Assembly: GCF_002109385.1 (NCBI RefSeq)
Contig: NZ_CP020814.1
Coordinates: forward strand, 1,573,501-1,637,500
Source: Halalkalibacter krulwichiae
GTDB taxonomy: Bacteria > Bacillota > Bacilli > Bacillales > Bacillaceae_D
Length of the DNA: 64,000 bases
Direction of reading: 5' to 3'
Below the pieces are notes generated by a model. That model had not been told where the DNA came from, made no database searches, and worked only from the letters and a program-made list of their open reading frames with translations. Positions 17,954 to 27,463 of this stretch are shown piece by piece. The number at the start of each line of letters is the position of its first letter. Within the stretch, counting starts at the first letter, position 1. The position numbers and the translations under genes were made by a program.

Positions 17954-19539
17954 ATGTATAACGGAATTGAAACTTTCGGAGAAGTTGTTAAGCACCGTGC
18001 GCGTTCTCATCCAAATAAACGATTCATAAAGTTTGAAAACGATACATTAACGTATGATGAGTACCATCGTGGTGGCAACCAAGCAGCTCATATGATTTCA
18101 GCTTTAGGACTTAAAAAAGGTGACACATGTGCGGTGATGCTGCCAAATAGCTCGGAATTTTTAGTTACCTGGTTAGGTTTGGCAAGAATCGGTGTGATTG
18201 AGGTTCCAATTAACGTTGCATATAAAGGAGATTTGCTTACCTATATTTTAAACAAAGCAACTTGTCAGGCTATTGTTATTTCCTCTAAATGGGTAGAGAG
18301 GATTAAGGATATCGCGGATGATCTAACACATCTTTCACACGTAATCGTTGTAGGAGAAAAAGTAGTAGAGAGACATACGAGATTTAATTGGTATTGTTTT
18401 AATGATTTACTCACACAAGCACAGGAATGCGACATAAAGGTAGAAATCACGCCTAATGATCCGTCTTTAATACTTTTTACCTCAGGAACAACAGGGCCTT
18501 CAAAAGGAGTGGTGCTGAGCCATCACGCTAATTTTAACCTAGCTCAAACCGCTTGTGACTTAATGCATTATGGTCCTGATGATCGCCTTTTTACGGTTTT
18601 CCCATTATTTCATGTCAATGCGCGTTATACGACGGTACTTGTTGCATTGCTTGCTGGTTGTGACGTTGTCATGCATGATCGCTTCTCTGCATCAAAATTT
18701 TGGGATATTTGTCGAAAGGAAGGAATTACTTGCTTCAATTATATGGGATCACTTCTGACCATTTTAATGAAGCAACCGAAACGAGCCAATGATGGCGACA
18801 ATCCTGTCAGAATGGTTCAAGGTGCCCCTGCTCCAATTGAGATTTTTGATGAGTTTCAATCTAGATTTAATGTGAAAATAACAGAAGCGTATGGATCAAC
18901 AGAAGTTGGCTTAACGATGATTAATCGTGCAGAATCATTTCGAAAAGGCTCTTGTGGGAAAGCGGTTAATTGTTATGAAGTAGAAATACATGATGAAGAG
19001 GGTCGTCCATGTCCACCGGGGTAGCAGGAGAAATTGTCATTCGACCAAAGGAGCCTGCCATCATGTTCTCTGGCTACTATGGTATGGCTGATGAAACTGT
19101 GAAATCTTGGCAAAACCTTTGGTTCCACACAGGGGATAGTGGATACATGGATCAAGATGGTTATTTTTATTTCGTTGATCGAAAAAAAGATGTCGTTCGG
19201 AGAAGGGGCGAGAATATCTCATCCTATGAAATTGAAAGTGTAATCAATAAACATCCGAAAATTCTTGAAGCTGCAGTCATTGGGGTGCCATCTGATTTAA
19301 CGGAGGAAGAAGTACTAGCTGTTGTCCATTTGAAGGAGGAAGAGGAACTACATCCTGAAGAAATACTAGAGTTTTGCCAGTCTCGAATGGCGCATTTCGC
19401 AATTCCTCGGTATATTCGCTTTGTAAAAGAGCTGCCAAGAACACCGTCTCAACGAGTCGAAAAGTATAAATTAAGGAAAGCTGGGATCACTGTAGACACA
19501 TGGGATCGTGAAATTACCGGATATAAAGTGACCCGATAG
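17954..19539 (+). pseudogene. Acyl-CoA ligase (AMP-forming), copy 1, frame broken at 19018-19021
   Basis: ANL ligase of about 528 residues when repaired. Seen: ILFTSGTTGPSKGVVLSHHA, FPLFHVNARYTTVLVALL, EAYGSTEVG, FHTGDSGYMDQDG and the hinge DRKKDVVRRRGENIS. The first frame stops at 19024. Adding one G to the GGGG at 19018-19021 gives CPPGVAGEIVIRPKEP and joins the two parts. It is a clear paralog of the next gene (same length, about two thirds identical by eye), so the pair arose by tandem duplication. RBS AGGAGGAG before ATG 17954. If the break is real, copy 2 carries the function. Confidence 0.88.
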
Positions 19540-19563
19540 ACAGGCGAACAATGGAGGGAGACT

Positions 19564-21150
19564 ATGTATACAGGTCCACAGACATTTGGGGAAATCGTAG
19601 AGCACAGGGCAAAATTAAGACCGTATGATCGATTTATCCGATTTTTGGACGATGAGTTGACCTATGGTGAATATCATCAACAGGGGAACCAGGTAGCTAA
19701 TGCAGCATTGTCTTTAGGGTTACGTAAAGGCGATTCTTGTGCTGTAATGCTGCCAAATAGTAGGGAATTTTTAATTACATGGTTAGGGCTTGCTCGAATA
19801 GGGGCAATTGAAGTTCCTATTAATACAGGTTTTCGAGGAGATCTTTTAGCTTACATTCTCAACCAAGCAAGATGTCAATCAATAGTCATACAATCTGATT
19901 GGATAGAGCGCATTAACGATCTTGCCAATCAGCTACAGTATTTAAAGCAAGTCATAGTAGTCGGGGCACTTCCTGAACAGAAGTCGAATCTCTTTACTTG
20001 GTATTCTTTTGAACAGCTTATCTCTCAAGCAAGCGATCATAGGATAGAGGCGTCAATTCAAGCAAATGATCCATCTCTCATCCTGTTCACGTCAGGAACG
20101 ACCGGTCCGTCCAAGGGAGTCGTTCTGACTCATAGTGCAAATTTTAGTTTGGCACATACTGCTTGTGAAGTAATGGAGTATAAACGTGAAGATCGATTAT
20201 TTACGGTCTTTCCATTGTTTCATGTTAATGCACGTTATACAACGGTTCTTGTTGCGCTGCTTGTTGGCTGTGACGTTGTGATGCATGACCGCTTTTCGGC
20301 TTCGAAATTTTGGGATATTTGCCGTAAGGAGGGCATTACGGCCTTTAACTTTATGGGGTCAATGCTAACAATATTAATGAAGCAGAAGCAACAAGCAAAT
20401 GATGACGATCATTCTGTTCGTAAGGCATATGGAGCACCTACACCTATAGAAATTTATGAAGACTTCAAGCAACGTTTTCAGGTCGAAATCACGGAAGTAT
20501 ATGGGTCAACCGAGTTAGGAACAGTAGCAGCTAACCCTGCTAAGCAGTTTCGTAAAGGGGCTTGTGGAAAAATCCTCCCAATCTATGAAGTTGAAATTCA
20601 TGATGAAAACAATCAGCCGTGCCCAGTTGGGAAAAGTGGCGAGATTGTTGTCCGTCCGAAAAAACCAGGAATCATGTTTACCGATTACTATGGTAACGCC
20701 GAAGCGACGATAAAAGCATGGCAAGATCTATGGTTTCATACCGGCGATACGGGGCGTCTAGATGAGGACGGTTATCTTTATTTTATTGATCGAAAGAAAG
20801 ATGTTGTCCGTAGGCGTGGTGAAAATATTTCATCCTACGAAGTCGAGCGCGTGATTAACGATCACCCGCAAGTGTTAGAAGCAGCTATTATTGGAGTTCC
20901 TTCAGAGCTATCGGAAGAGGAAGTTCTTGCTGCTGTGATTGTAAAAGAAGGTGAAAAGCTGTCTCCTGAAAATTTATTAAATTTCTGCCAGTCCCGAATG
21001 GCTCATTTTGCTATTCCACGCTATATCCGCTTTGTAAAGAGCTTGCCAAGGACACCATCACAACGAGTGGAAAAATACAAACTGCGTACAGAGGGAATTA
21101 CAGATGATACATGGGACCGGGAGCAAATAGGCTTTCAAGTTAAACGATAA
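19564..21150 (+). CDS. Acyl-CoA ligase (AMP-forming), copy 2
   Basis: An intact 528-residue ANL ligase. Seen: ILFTSGTTGPSKGVVLTHSA, EVYGSTELG, WFHTGDTGRLDEDG, the hinge DRKKDVVRRRGENISSYEVE, and the C-terminal catalytic-Lys region in PRTPSQRVEKYKL. The C-terminal motif RVEKYKL in place of GKIxK, and the VARYTT segment, recall crotonobetaine/carnitine-CoA ligase-like (CaiC) members, so a non-fatty acid substrate is possible. RBS GGAGGGAG. It sits 24 bases after copy 1 and 30 before the thiolase gene, in one operon. Confidence 0.9.
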   Translation: MYTGPQTFGEIVEHRAKLRPYDRFIRFLDDELTYGEYHQQGNQVANAALSLGLRKGDSCAVMLPNSREFLITWLGLARIGAIEVPINTGFRGDLLAYILNQARCQSIVIQSDWIERINDLANQLQYLKQVIVVGALPEQKSNLFTWYSFEQLISQASDHRIEASIQANDPSLILFTSGTTGPSKGVVLTHSANFSLAHTACEVMEYKREDRLFTVFPLFHVNARYTTVLVALLVGCDVVMHDRFSASKFWDICRKEGITAFNFMGSMLTILMKQKQQANDDDHSVRKAYGAPTPIEIYEDFKQRFQVEITEVYGSTELGTVAANPAKQFRKGACGKILPIYEVEIHDENNQPCPVGKSGEIVVRPKKPGIMFTDYYGNAEATIKAWQDLWFHTGDTGRLDEDGYLYFIDRKKDVVRRRGENISSYEVERVINDHPQVLEAAIIGVPSELSEEEVLAAVIVKEGEKLSPENLLNFCQSRMAHFAIPRYIRFVKSLPRTPSQRVEKYKLRTEGITDDTWDREQIGFQVKR

Positions 21151-21180
21151 CATTTGATCATTACATGAAAAAGGAGACAA

Positions 21181-22353
21181 ATGATGGCGTCATTAACAGG
21201 AAAGGTAGCAATTGTCGGTGCTGCGGACACGGAAGTTGGCTTCGTTCCTCATCTATCAGCTACACAGCTATGTATTGATGCAGCCTTAAGAGCATTAGAA
21301 GACGCTGGTATTAGTAAGGATGAAGTCGATGGACTGATAACGTGTAATTCGATGGCTGAACCAATTCTTTATCACGCAGAAGCCATCGCGGAGTATTTGC
21401 AAATATTTCCGAAATATTGCATGAGTGTTGGTACAGGAGGAGGAACGACCTTTTCTGCTCTTCATCATGCAGCTTCTGCGATTGCAACGGGAATTTGCGA
21501 TACAGTTTTGATTACTATGGCAGACAGCTTGCGCAGTGGGCTTACAAAAGAACAGACAATGGCCATGCAAGCGTCGACCGGACACAGAGAGTTTGAACTA
21601 CCATATGGTCCAACGGTACCTGCCTATTATGCACTCATCGCAAAAGCGCATATGGAACAATATGGAACAACTCCAGAGCAATTGGCGAGAGTTTCAGTCA
21701 CGGCTCGAAAACATGCCCATTTAAATCAGAATGCCCAAATGAGAGATCTGATTACAGTGGAAGATGTCATCCAATCACGGTTCATTGCAGAGCCTTTACA
21801 TCTTTTAGATTGTTCTCTTATATCAGATGGGGGGGCTGCCGTAATCCTTACATCCGCAGAACGGGCTGTTCATTTTCCACATCATCCTGTTTACATTCTT
21901 GGAGTCGGGGAGGGGCATGGGCATGAGCACATTAGTCAGGCGCGCAGCCTTACAACGTCAGCGGCTGTTGAATCAGGACAGCGTGCCTACAAAATGGCAG
22001 GTCTACGTCCAAAGGATATCGACTTTGCAGAGTTATATGATTGCTTTACTCCAACCGTCTTAATCGAGCTTGAAGACCTTGGTTTTTGTGAGAAAGGAGA
22101 GGCAGGAGCTTTTGTGGAAAGTGGTGAAATTGAACTCGGTGGTTCCTTACCCGTTAATACTCATGGGGGTCTCCTTGCTCATTGTCACCCAGGCAATCCT
22201 GGCTCAATGTTCGCATTAACTGAAGCGGTCACCCAGCTTCGTCATCAAGCTGGAATCAGACAAGTACCGAGAGCGGAAGTAGCTCTGGTCCATGGGCAAG
22301 GTGGGATTATGTCAAGTCATACAACCCTTATTCTTGGTCGGGAGGTAGGATAA
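21181..22353 (+). CDS. Thiolase-fold protein, SCP-2/lipid-transfer type, lacking the usual nucleophile Cys
   Basis: A 390-residue thiolase-fold protein. At the place of the nucleophilic Cys the sequence reads SVGTGGGTTFSALHHAAS, with no Cys at the aligned position (a Cys at residue 80 is a few residues upstream). The C-terminal NTHGGLLAHCHPGNPGSM carries the His of the GHP-like motif and HGQGGIMSSH replaces CxGGG. Such proteins pair with DUF35 zinc-ribbon proteins, as here (next gene overlaps by one base, TAATG). In related systems the pair acts as retro-aldolase, acyl transferase or thiolase on side-chain CoA esters; the reaction here is not determined. Confidence 0.85.
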   Translation: MMASLTGKVAIVGAADTEVGFVPHLSATQLCIDAALRALEDAGISKDEVDGLITCNSMAEPILYHAEAIAEYLQIFPKYCMSVGTGGGTTFSALHHAASAIATGICDTVLITMADSLRSGLTKEQTMAMQASTGHREFELPYGPTVPAYYALIAKAHMEQYGTTPEQLARVSVTARKHAHLNQNAQMRDLITVEDVIQSRFIAEPLHLLDCSLISDGGAAVILTSAERAVHFPHHPVYILGVGEGHGHEHISQARSLTTSAAVESGQRAYKMAGLRPKDIDFAELYDCFTPTVLIELEDLGFCEKGEAGAFVESGEIELGGSLPVNTHGGLLAHCHPGNPGSMFALTEAVTQLRHQAGIRQVPRAEVALVHGQGGIMSSHTTLILGREVG

Positions 22354-22754
22354 TGCAAGGAAAAATTACTCCAAAGCCGACCGTAGAGACAGCTCCTTAT
22401 TGGGAGGCTTGTCGCAACCATGAACTTCTTATCCAGCAATGCTCTACTTGTCATCATTTTCAATTTTATCCGCGATTGATGTGTACAAAATGCACGAATA
22501 GAAAAATGCAGTGGAAAAGGGCTACTGGTCATGGAACTGTGAAGAGCTTTACAATTGTTCATCGCGCAATATCAAAGGTCTATCAAATGGAAGCTCCTTA
22601 TGTTGTTGCATTAATTCAACTAGAGGAAGGCCCAACGATGATGAGCAACATTATAAAATGTAATTTACAAGCGGTTGAAATCGGTATGAAGGTCAAAGTT
22701 GAATTTGAGACTTGGTCCGAATCGATGACCGTTCCACAATTTACACCCGTTTAG
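22353..22754 (+). CDS. Zinc-ribbon/OB-fold protein (DUF35 type), partner of the thiolase
   Basis: 133 residues. An N-terminal helix and rubredoxin-like zinc ribbon (CSTC at 34-37 and CTKC about 12 residues later), then an OB fold that binds acyl-CoA in known relatives. The start overlaps the stop of the thiolase-fold gene (TAATG), so the two are translationally coupled and very probably form one complex. Strong gene-pair evidence; the substrate is unknown. Confidence 0.88.
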   Translation: MQGKITPKPTVETAPYWEACRNHELLIQQCSTCHHFQFYPRLMCTKCTNRKMQWKRATGHGTVKSFTIVHRAISKVYQMEAPYVVALIQLEEGPTMMSNIIKCNLQAVEIGMKVKVEFETWSESMTVPQFTPV

Positions 22755-22808
22755 CTAAGCTTAATTTCAGATTCACCTTTTTAAAAATCGATTTTGAGGA
22801 GGAATATC

Positions 22809-23861
22809 ATGAAAGCGCTTGTTTTAACGGAGTTTGGCAAGAAGATGGAGGTACAAGAAGTTGAGAAACCATCATTGACGGATACTGGGGTCGTGATACG
22901 TGTTGAAGCGAATGGTATTTGTAGAAGTGACTGGCATTTTATGATGGGAGATTGGGATTGGATTGGCTTACAAATGGAACTGCCACATGTATTTGGACAT
23001 GAATTTGCAGGTGTTGTGGAGGAAGTAGGAAATCAAGTGACTAAATTTAAAAAAGGCGACCGAATCGTAGTTCCTCATGCACATGGTGAAGGAACATGTG
23101 AATACTGCTTAACAGGTCATTCAAATATTTGCGATCACGGCAGTGTCGCCGGGACAACGTATTGGGGAGGCTACGGCAGATATGTAAATGTTCCAGATGC
23201 TGATCGCAATGCCGTTCATTTACCTGACAGTGTTAGTTTTGAAGCAGGTGCAGCTTTAGGTTGTAGGTTTATGACAGCTTTTCACGGGCTAGTCGATCAA
23301 GCAAAAGTGAAGCCGGGTGAATGGGTTGCTATCCATGGAAGCGGTGGTCTTGGGCTTTCACTCGCACATATCGCAAAAGCAATTGGTGCGAAAGTAATCG
23401 CTGTAGATATTAATGATGAAGCGTTAAAACTAGCAAAAGAATTCGGAGCCGATATTACAATTAATGGTCGTGAAACAGATGCTGTTCAAGAAATCATTAA
23501 TATTACGAACGGCGGCGCTCACGTTGCTGTTGATGCACTTGGAATAGCATTAACTTGCCAAAATGCAGTAAATTCTTTACGGAAAAGAGGGAGACATCTT
23601 CAACTAGGCCTGACATCGAAGGATGAGAAAGGCAAGGTTGAATTACCAATCGACCTAATTGTTGTAAAAGAGCTTGAAGTTATTGGCTCAGCAAATATGC
23701 CTGTCTCTCGCTTCCCTGATATGATGCGCATGGTTGAAAGCGGATTGTTACAACCTGAAAAAATGATTACGAAAACAGTTGGATTGGTAGAAGCGGCAGA
23801 TATTCTTTATGATATGGCGGAATTTAAGACACCTGGTATTACTGTGTTGAATAAATGGTGA
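22809..23861 (+). CDS. Zinc-dependent alcohol dehydrogenase
   Basis: 350 residues, MDR superfamily. Catalytic-zinc ligands: Cys in GICRSDWHF and His/Glu in FGHEFAGVV. The structural-zinc loop has Cys residues in CEYCLTGHSNIC (one of the usual four is not obvious). NAD-binding GSGGLGLS follows near residue 170, and the charged AVDIND strand end suggests NAD. ATG 22809 chosen for GAGGAGG 8 bases upstream; the track-like longer start at 22794 has none. In the proposed pathway it oxidises the hydroxy-acid or alcohol released by the esterase, feeding the aldehyde dehydrogenase at 16389. A terminator follows. Confidence 0.9.
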   Translation: MKALVLTEFGKKMEVQEVEKPSLTDTGVVIRVEANGICRSDWHFMMGDWDWIGLQMELPHVFGHEFAGVVEEVGNQVTKFKKGDRIVVPHAHGEGTCEYCLTGHSNICDHGSVAGTTYWGGYGRYVNVPDADRNAVHLPDSVSFEAGAALGCRFMTAFHGLVDQAKVKPGEWVAIHGSGGLGLSLAHIAKAIGAKVIAVDINDEALKLAKEFGADITINGRETDAVQEIINITNGGAHVAVDALGIALTCQNAVNSLRKRGRHLQLGLTSKDEKGKVELPIDLIVVKELEVIGSANMPVSRFPDMMRMVESGLLQPEKMITKTVGLVEAADILYDMAEFKTPGITVLNKW

Positions 23862-23871
23862 GATGAGAGTG

Positions 23872-23901
23872 AACCCCTACTGGAATGTAGGGGTTTTTTA
23901 G
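23872..23901 (+). terminator. Rho-independent terminator
   Basis: AACCCCTAC (23872-23880), a TGGAAT loop, GTAGGGGTT (23887-23895), then a T run. Confidence 0.85.
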
Positions 23902-24139
23902 GTTGTCTCATCCTCTGATCAAGGAGTATGAAGGTCAGGAAACTAACTGCCGAAATGTAACCATTCATCGATGTTTTTTAATAGTTAACCAGAGACGGAT
24001 AATATTCAAATCATATGTCTATCAAATCACACTCTTTAGAGGGGAGAGCCTACTCTTAAATGGGAATATTTAAATAATTCAGAAAAGTGTACCATTAATT
24101 TAGATAGAAAATATGATTTGAAAAGAGAGGATGAGTTGT

Positions 24140-25086
24140 ATGTCTAATTTAACTCCAGAAGCAAAAGCCTATTTACAAGTTTTTAATCAAATGCCTGCAA
24201 TTCAATCTATGAATCCGAAAGAAGTAAGAGAAATGTTCGCTGATGCTCCTCCTGTTGAGGTATATTTGGCACCACTGGCAAGCGTTGAAGACCGGTTCAT
24301 TTCTGTTGATAAGGATGAGGAAATAAAAATAAGAATTTATACGCCAGAAGGGGAAGGGCCTTTTCCACTTTTTGTTTACTATCATGGCGGTGGCTGGGTT
24401 TTAGGAGATATTGAGACATCTGATGCAAGCTGCAGAATGATTGCAAATCAAACAGGTACGATCGTTGTGTCGGTTGATTATCGACTCTCTCCTGAATATA
24501 AATTTCCTATTCCAATGCAAGATTCATATGCTGCCTTACAATGGGTGAGTGAAAATGCTGAACTCTTAAATGGAAACGCTTCCAAAATTATAGTAGGTGG
24601 AGATAGCGCTGGGGGAATCTCGCAACCGCTGTTTCTATGATCGCAAGAGATCAAAATGGACCAAACATTTCGGCGCAGGTGCTCATTTATCCGGTGACTG
24701 ATTTGGGTTATGATACAGCGTCTTATGAGGAATTTCAACAAGGGTATGGGTTAGATAAAGATCTCATGATTTGGTTTGGAAGTCATTATATTAGAGACGA
24801 ATCAGATCGAAAAAACGAATTTGTAGCACCTCTATTAGCGAAAGATCTAAGTAATCTTCCTCAAGCATTAGTCATTACAGCAGAATGTGATGTCTTAAGA
24901 GATGAAGGATTAGCTTATGCAAAAAGGTTAAGAGACGAAGGTGTTAACGTTGATTCCATTTGTGAAAAAGGATTAGTTCATGGCTATTTTACAAATATGG
25001 AAGTTTTTCCAGATAGAATTAAGAATACTACATTAAAAATTGATCAGTTTTTGACTGGAGCCGACCACAAAGTGAAAAATTCTTAA
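24140..25086 (+). pseudogene. Alpha/beta hydrolase (HSL-family esterase), frame broken at 24611-24615
   Basis: An esterase of about 315 residues. The oxyanion motif YYHGGGWVLGD and the nucleophile elbow GDSAGG are present in frame 1. The downstream frame supplies the catalytic Asp (ECDVLRDEG) and His (LVHGYF). Adding one G to GGGGG at 24611-24615 gives GDSAGGNLATAVSM and joins both halves; as written, translation stops at 24640, before the acid and His. ATG 24140 is preferred over 24131 because GAGAGG then lies at a normal distance. It lies between the alcohol dehydrogenase and the Baeyer-Villiger monooxygenase, so ester or lactone hydrolysis is the likely role. Confidence 0.87.
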
Positions 25087-25163
25087 AGATTTTTTTCGCT
25101 TATCTCGATGTTTAATAGGTTGTTTGTTTTAACACTTTAATTTTAAGAGAGGAGTGTTCGAAT

Positions 25164-26801
25164 ATGAACCAAAAAAAAGAGGTCGTTCACTTAGACGCAG
25201 TTGTTGTAGGAGCAGGATTTTCGGGGTTATACATGCTTTACCGATTGCGAGAAGCTGGATTTAGTACGAGAGTTTTCGAAGCGGCTGATGGTGTAGGTGG
25301 GGTATGGCATAAAAATCGTTATCCTGGAGCACGCTGTGACAATGAAAGCATTGATTATAGTTTTACATTCTCTGAGGAACTTTTTAAAGAATGGAATTGG
25401 TCTGAAAAATTTTCAAAGCAGTCAGAAATCCTAGAGTATCTAAACTATGTAGCTGATAAATTTGATTTGCGTCGTGATATCCAGCTCAACACTCGAATTA
25501 TTTCAGCGCATTATAACGAAGAAGATAATAGGTGGACGATTCAAACGAATGAAGGAAGTACACTAAGTGCTAAATATTTTATTTCAGGAGTAGGATGCCT
25601 TTCTACCGCTAATGTACCTAAGTTTAAAGGTTTAGATCGTTTTGAAGGTAAATGGTACCATACTGGAAACTGGCCAAAAGAACAGGTGAGTTTGAAGGGG
25701 AAACGAGTGGGGGTTATAGGTACCGGTTCCACGGGAATTCAAGTCATTCCAGCCATCGCCCCTGAAGTAGACCATCTTACTGTTTTTCAACGTACAGCAC
25801 AATACAGTGTACCATCAAGAAACCATGCATATGACCCTGAGTATGTAAGACAAGTGAAGGACAACTTCAATGAATTTAAGCGTAAGAGGAGATATTCTTT
25901 TGGTGGGTTCCCAAATGACATAGAAGCTAGGCCTTCAGCATTAGAAGATACTCCAGAAGAGCGAGATCATTTATACGAGGCTGCTTGGCAAAAAGGTGGA
26001 GTTAGTAGCTTCTTCCTTGAAACCTATCAGGATTTAACAGCAAACGAAGATGCTAATGAAACATTGTCAGTATTTATCCGTAATAAAATTAAAAATATCG
26101 TCCACGATCCAGAAACTGCAGAGAAACTATCACCAACTTACTATTATGGCACGAAACGACCGATTCAGGATACAAATTATTATGAAACCTACAACCGTGA
26201 TAATGTTAGCTTAGTAGATGTCAAGGCAAACCCGATTATGGAGATTACACCAAAAGGGATTCGTACAACTGATGGGGAGTATGAACTTGATATTATCATA
26301 TTTGCTACCGGTTATGATGCAATGACAGGGTCACTATTTAAAATTGACATTCGAGGAAAAGATAACGTGACACTTAAAGAAAAATGGGAGAATGGGGAGC
26401 AAACAAAAACCTATCTTGGAATAGCAACTTCTGGTTTTCCTAATATGTTTATGATTACTGGTCCTGAAAGCCCTTCTGTATTAAGTAATGTACCTACTTC
26501 TATTGAACAACATGTGGAATGGATTACAGATTGTATTGAGTACCTAAGAGACAACGATATTGAAATCCTTGAGGCAAAAGAAGATGCTGAGGAGGCATGG
26601 AGCAAGCACTGTCGGGAAGTAGCTGAAGCCACCCTTTTTACGAAGACGGATTCTTGGTATACAGGTGCGAATGTCCCTGGTAAACCACGAAGATTCCTTA
26701 TTTACCTTGGTGGAGTTGGCCCGTACCGTGAAAAATGTAGCGAAATAGCATTCAAGGGATATGAAGGATTCTCGTTGCAGTCCACAATGGAAAAAGCCTG
26801 A
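25164..26801 (+). CDS. Baeyer-Villiger monooxygenase (flavin-containing)
   Basis: 545 residues. The FAD-binding GAGFSG is at 16-21 and the NADPH-binding GTGSTG at 186-191, with the Baeyer-Villiger fingerprint FxGxxxHTxxWP between them at 160-171 (FEGKWYHTGNWP). Also WHKNRYPGARCD, typical of cyclohexanone monooxygenase relatives. It inserts oxygen beside a ketone carbonyl to give an ester or lactone, using FAD, NADPH and O2. RBS AGAGAGGAG before ATG 25164. The neighbouring esterase, alcohol dehydrogenase and aldehyde dehydrogenase form the classic downstream chain. Cyclic or linear ketone preference cannot be told from sequence. Confidence 0.92.
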   Translation: MNQKKEVVHLDAVVVGAGFSGLYMLYRLREAGFSTRVFEAADGVGGVWHKNRYPGARCDNESIDYSFTFSEELFKEWNWSEKFSKQSEILEYLNYVADKFDLRRDIQLNTRIISAHYNEEDNRWTIQTNEGSTLSAKYFISGVGCLSTANVPKFKGLDRFEGKWYHTGNWPKEQVSLKGKRVGVIGTGSTGIQVIPAIAPEVDHLTVFQRTAQYSVPSRNHAYDPEYVRQVKDNFNEFKRKRRYSFGGFPNDIEARPSALEDTPEERDHLYEAAWQKGGVSSFFLETYQDLTANEDANETLSVFIRNKIKNIVHDPETAEKLSPTYYYGTKRPIQDTNYYETYNRDNVSLVDVKANPIMEITPKGIRTTDGEYELDIIIFATGYDAMTGSLFKIDIRGKDNVTLKEKWENGEQTKTYLGIATSGFPNMFMITGPESPSVLSNVPTSIEQHVEWITDCIEYLRDNDIEILEAKEDAEEAWSKHCREVAEATLFTKTDSWYTGANVPGKPRRFLIYLGGVGPYREKCSEIAFKGYEGFSLQSTMEKA

Positions 26802-26819
26802 TTCTTTTTAACAATATTA

Positions 26820-26835
26820 TGAAAGCGCTTTAATA
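26820..26835 (+). promoter_or_regulatory. Possible cre-like palindrome
   Basis: TGAAAGCGCTTTAA fits the cre core except for A where the 3' C is expected. It lies between the monooxygenase and the SnoaL-like gene. Weak evidence. Confidence 0.25.
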
Positions 26836-26869
26836 ACCCTGCGTGAACTATTGATTTCTAAAAGAATAA

Positions 26870-26913
26870 AGCCCTGTCACTTATTGAAGTAACTAAGTGA
26901 CAGGCGCTTTTAA
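26870..26913 (+). terminator. Probable terminator after the monooxygenase gene
   Basis: CCTGTCACTTA (26873-26883) pairs with TAAGTGACAGG (26894-26904), followed by CGCTTTTA. Confidence 0.6.
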
Positions 26914-26928
26914 AAAAGGTGGGATATC

Positions 26929-27405
26929 GTGTCAAAAACATTAGAGGATAGAATCGATGAACTAGAAGCTCGTCACCAAATCTATGAGGTAATAGCAAAC
27001 TATAATCATGGTGTCGATAAAAAGGATCGAGAGTTATTTATGGATGTTTGGGAAGAAAATGCAATCTGGGATTTGGGAGATCCAGGAGGGTGCTGTCGCA
27101 ATAAGCAGGAGATATTAGAAAGGCTAGAGATTAGTTGGAGGGATGTTCCAAAAACACATCATTATACAGTAAATATTGTTGTTACAACTGATATGGAGAA
27201 TGGCATGGCAACTGCTATTTCAGATCTTGATGCAACGGCAATGGATAAGGAAGGGACAGCTTTTGTGATAGCAGGCACTTATTATGATAGATTTAGTAAG
27301 AGCACTGGAAAATGGCGTTTAGCAGAAAGGAAGGTGAAAATCCATTCCTTTACACCTGTTTCGGACCTTGCAGCTGCTAAACCTTCCACACATACGAATG
27401 GTTAA
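26929..27405 (+). CDS. SnoaL-like / NTF2-fold protein
   Basis: 158 residues. A helix (LEDRIDELEARHQIYEVIANYNHGVDKKD) is followed by WEENAIWDLGDPG and mixed beta strands, the pattern of the SnoaL-like_4 group of NTF2-fold proteins, which includes ketosteroid-isomerase-like and aromatic dioxygenase small-subunit-like members. GTG start behind AAAAAGGTGGG. It sits between the monooxygenase and a convergent LuxR regulator. It could act on an intermediate of the ketone pathway (isomerase or hydratase), but no catalytic residue can be assigned. Confidence 0.75.
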   Translation: MSKTLEDRIDELEARHQIYEVIANYNHGVDKKDRELFMDVWEENAIWDLGDPGGCCRNKQEILERLEISWRDVPKTHHYTVNIVVTTDMENGMATAISDLDATAMDKEGTAFVIAGTYYDRFSKSTGKWRLAERKVKIHSFTPVSDLAAAKPSTHTNG

Positions 27406-27416
27406 CGAAGCAAAAA

Positions 27417-27454
27417 AAGCAACCTGTAGTCATAAAATAGATTACAGGTTGCTT
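27417..27454. terminator. Bidirectional terminator
   Basis: AAGCAACCTGTA (27417-27428) pairs with TACAGGTTGCTT (27443-27454). An A tract precedes it on the plus strand, so it can serve the minus-strand LuxR gene as well as the SnoaL-like gene. Confidence 0.8.
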
Positions 27455-27463
27455 GAATTGTAA

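Noticed and set aside
24571..24590. cre-like sequence (GGAAACGCTTCC) inside the esterase gene
   Set aside because: It lies well within conserved coding sequence and fits the amino acid needs of the gene; no evidence for regulation.
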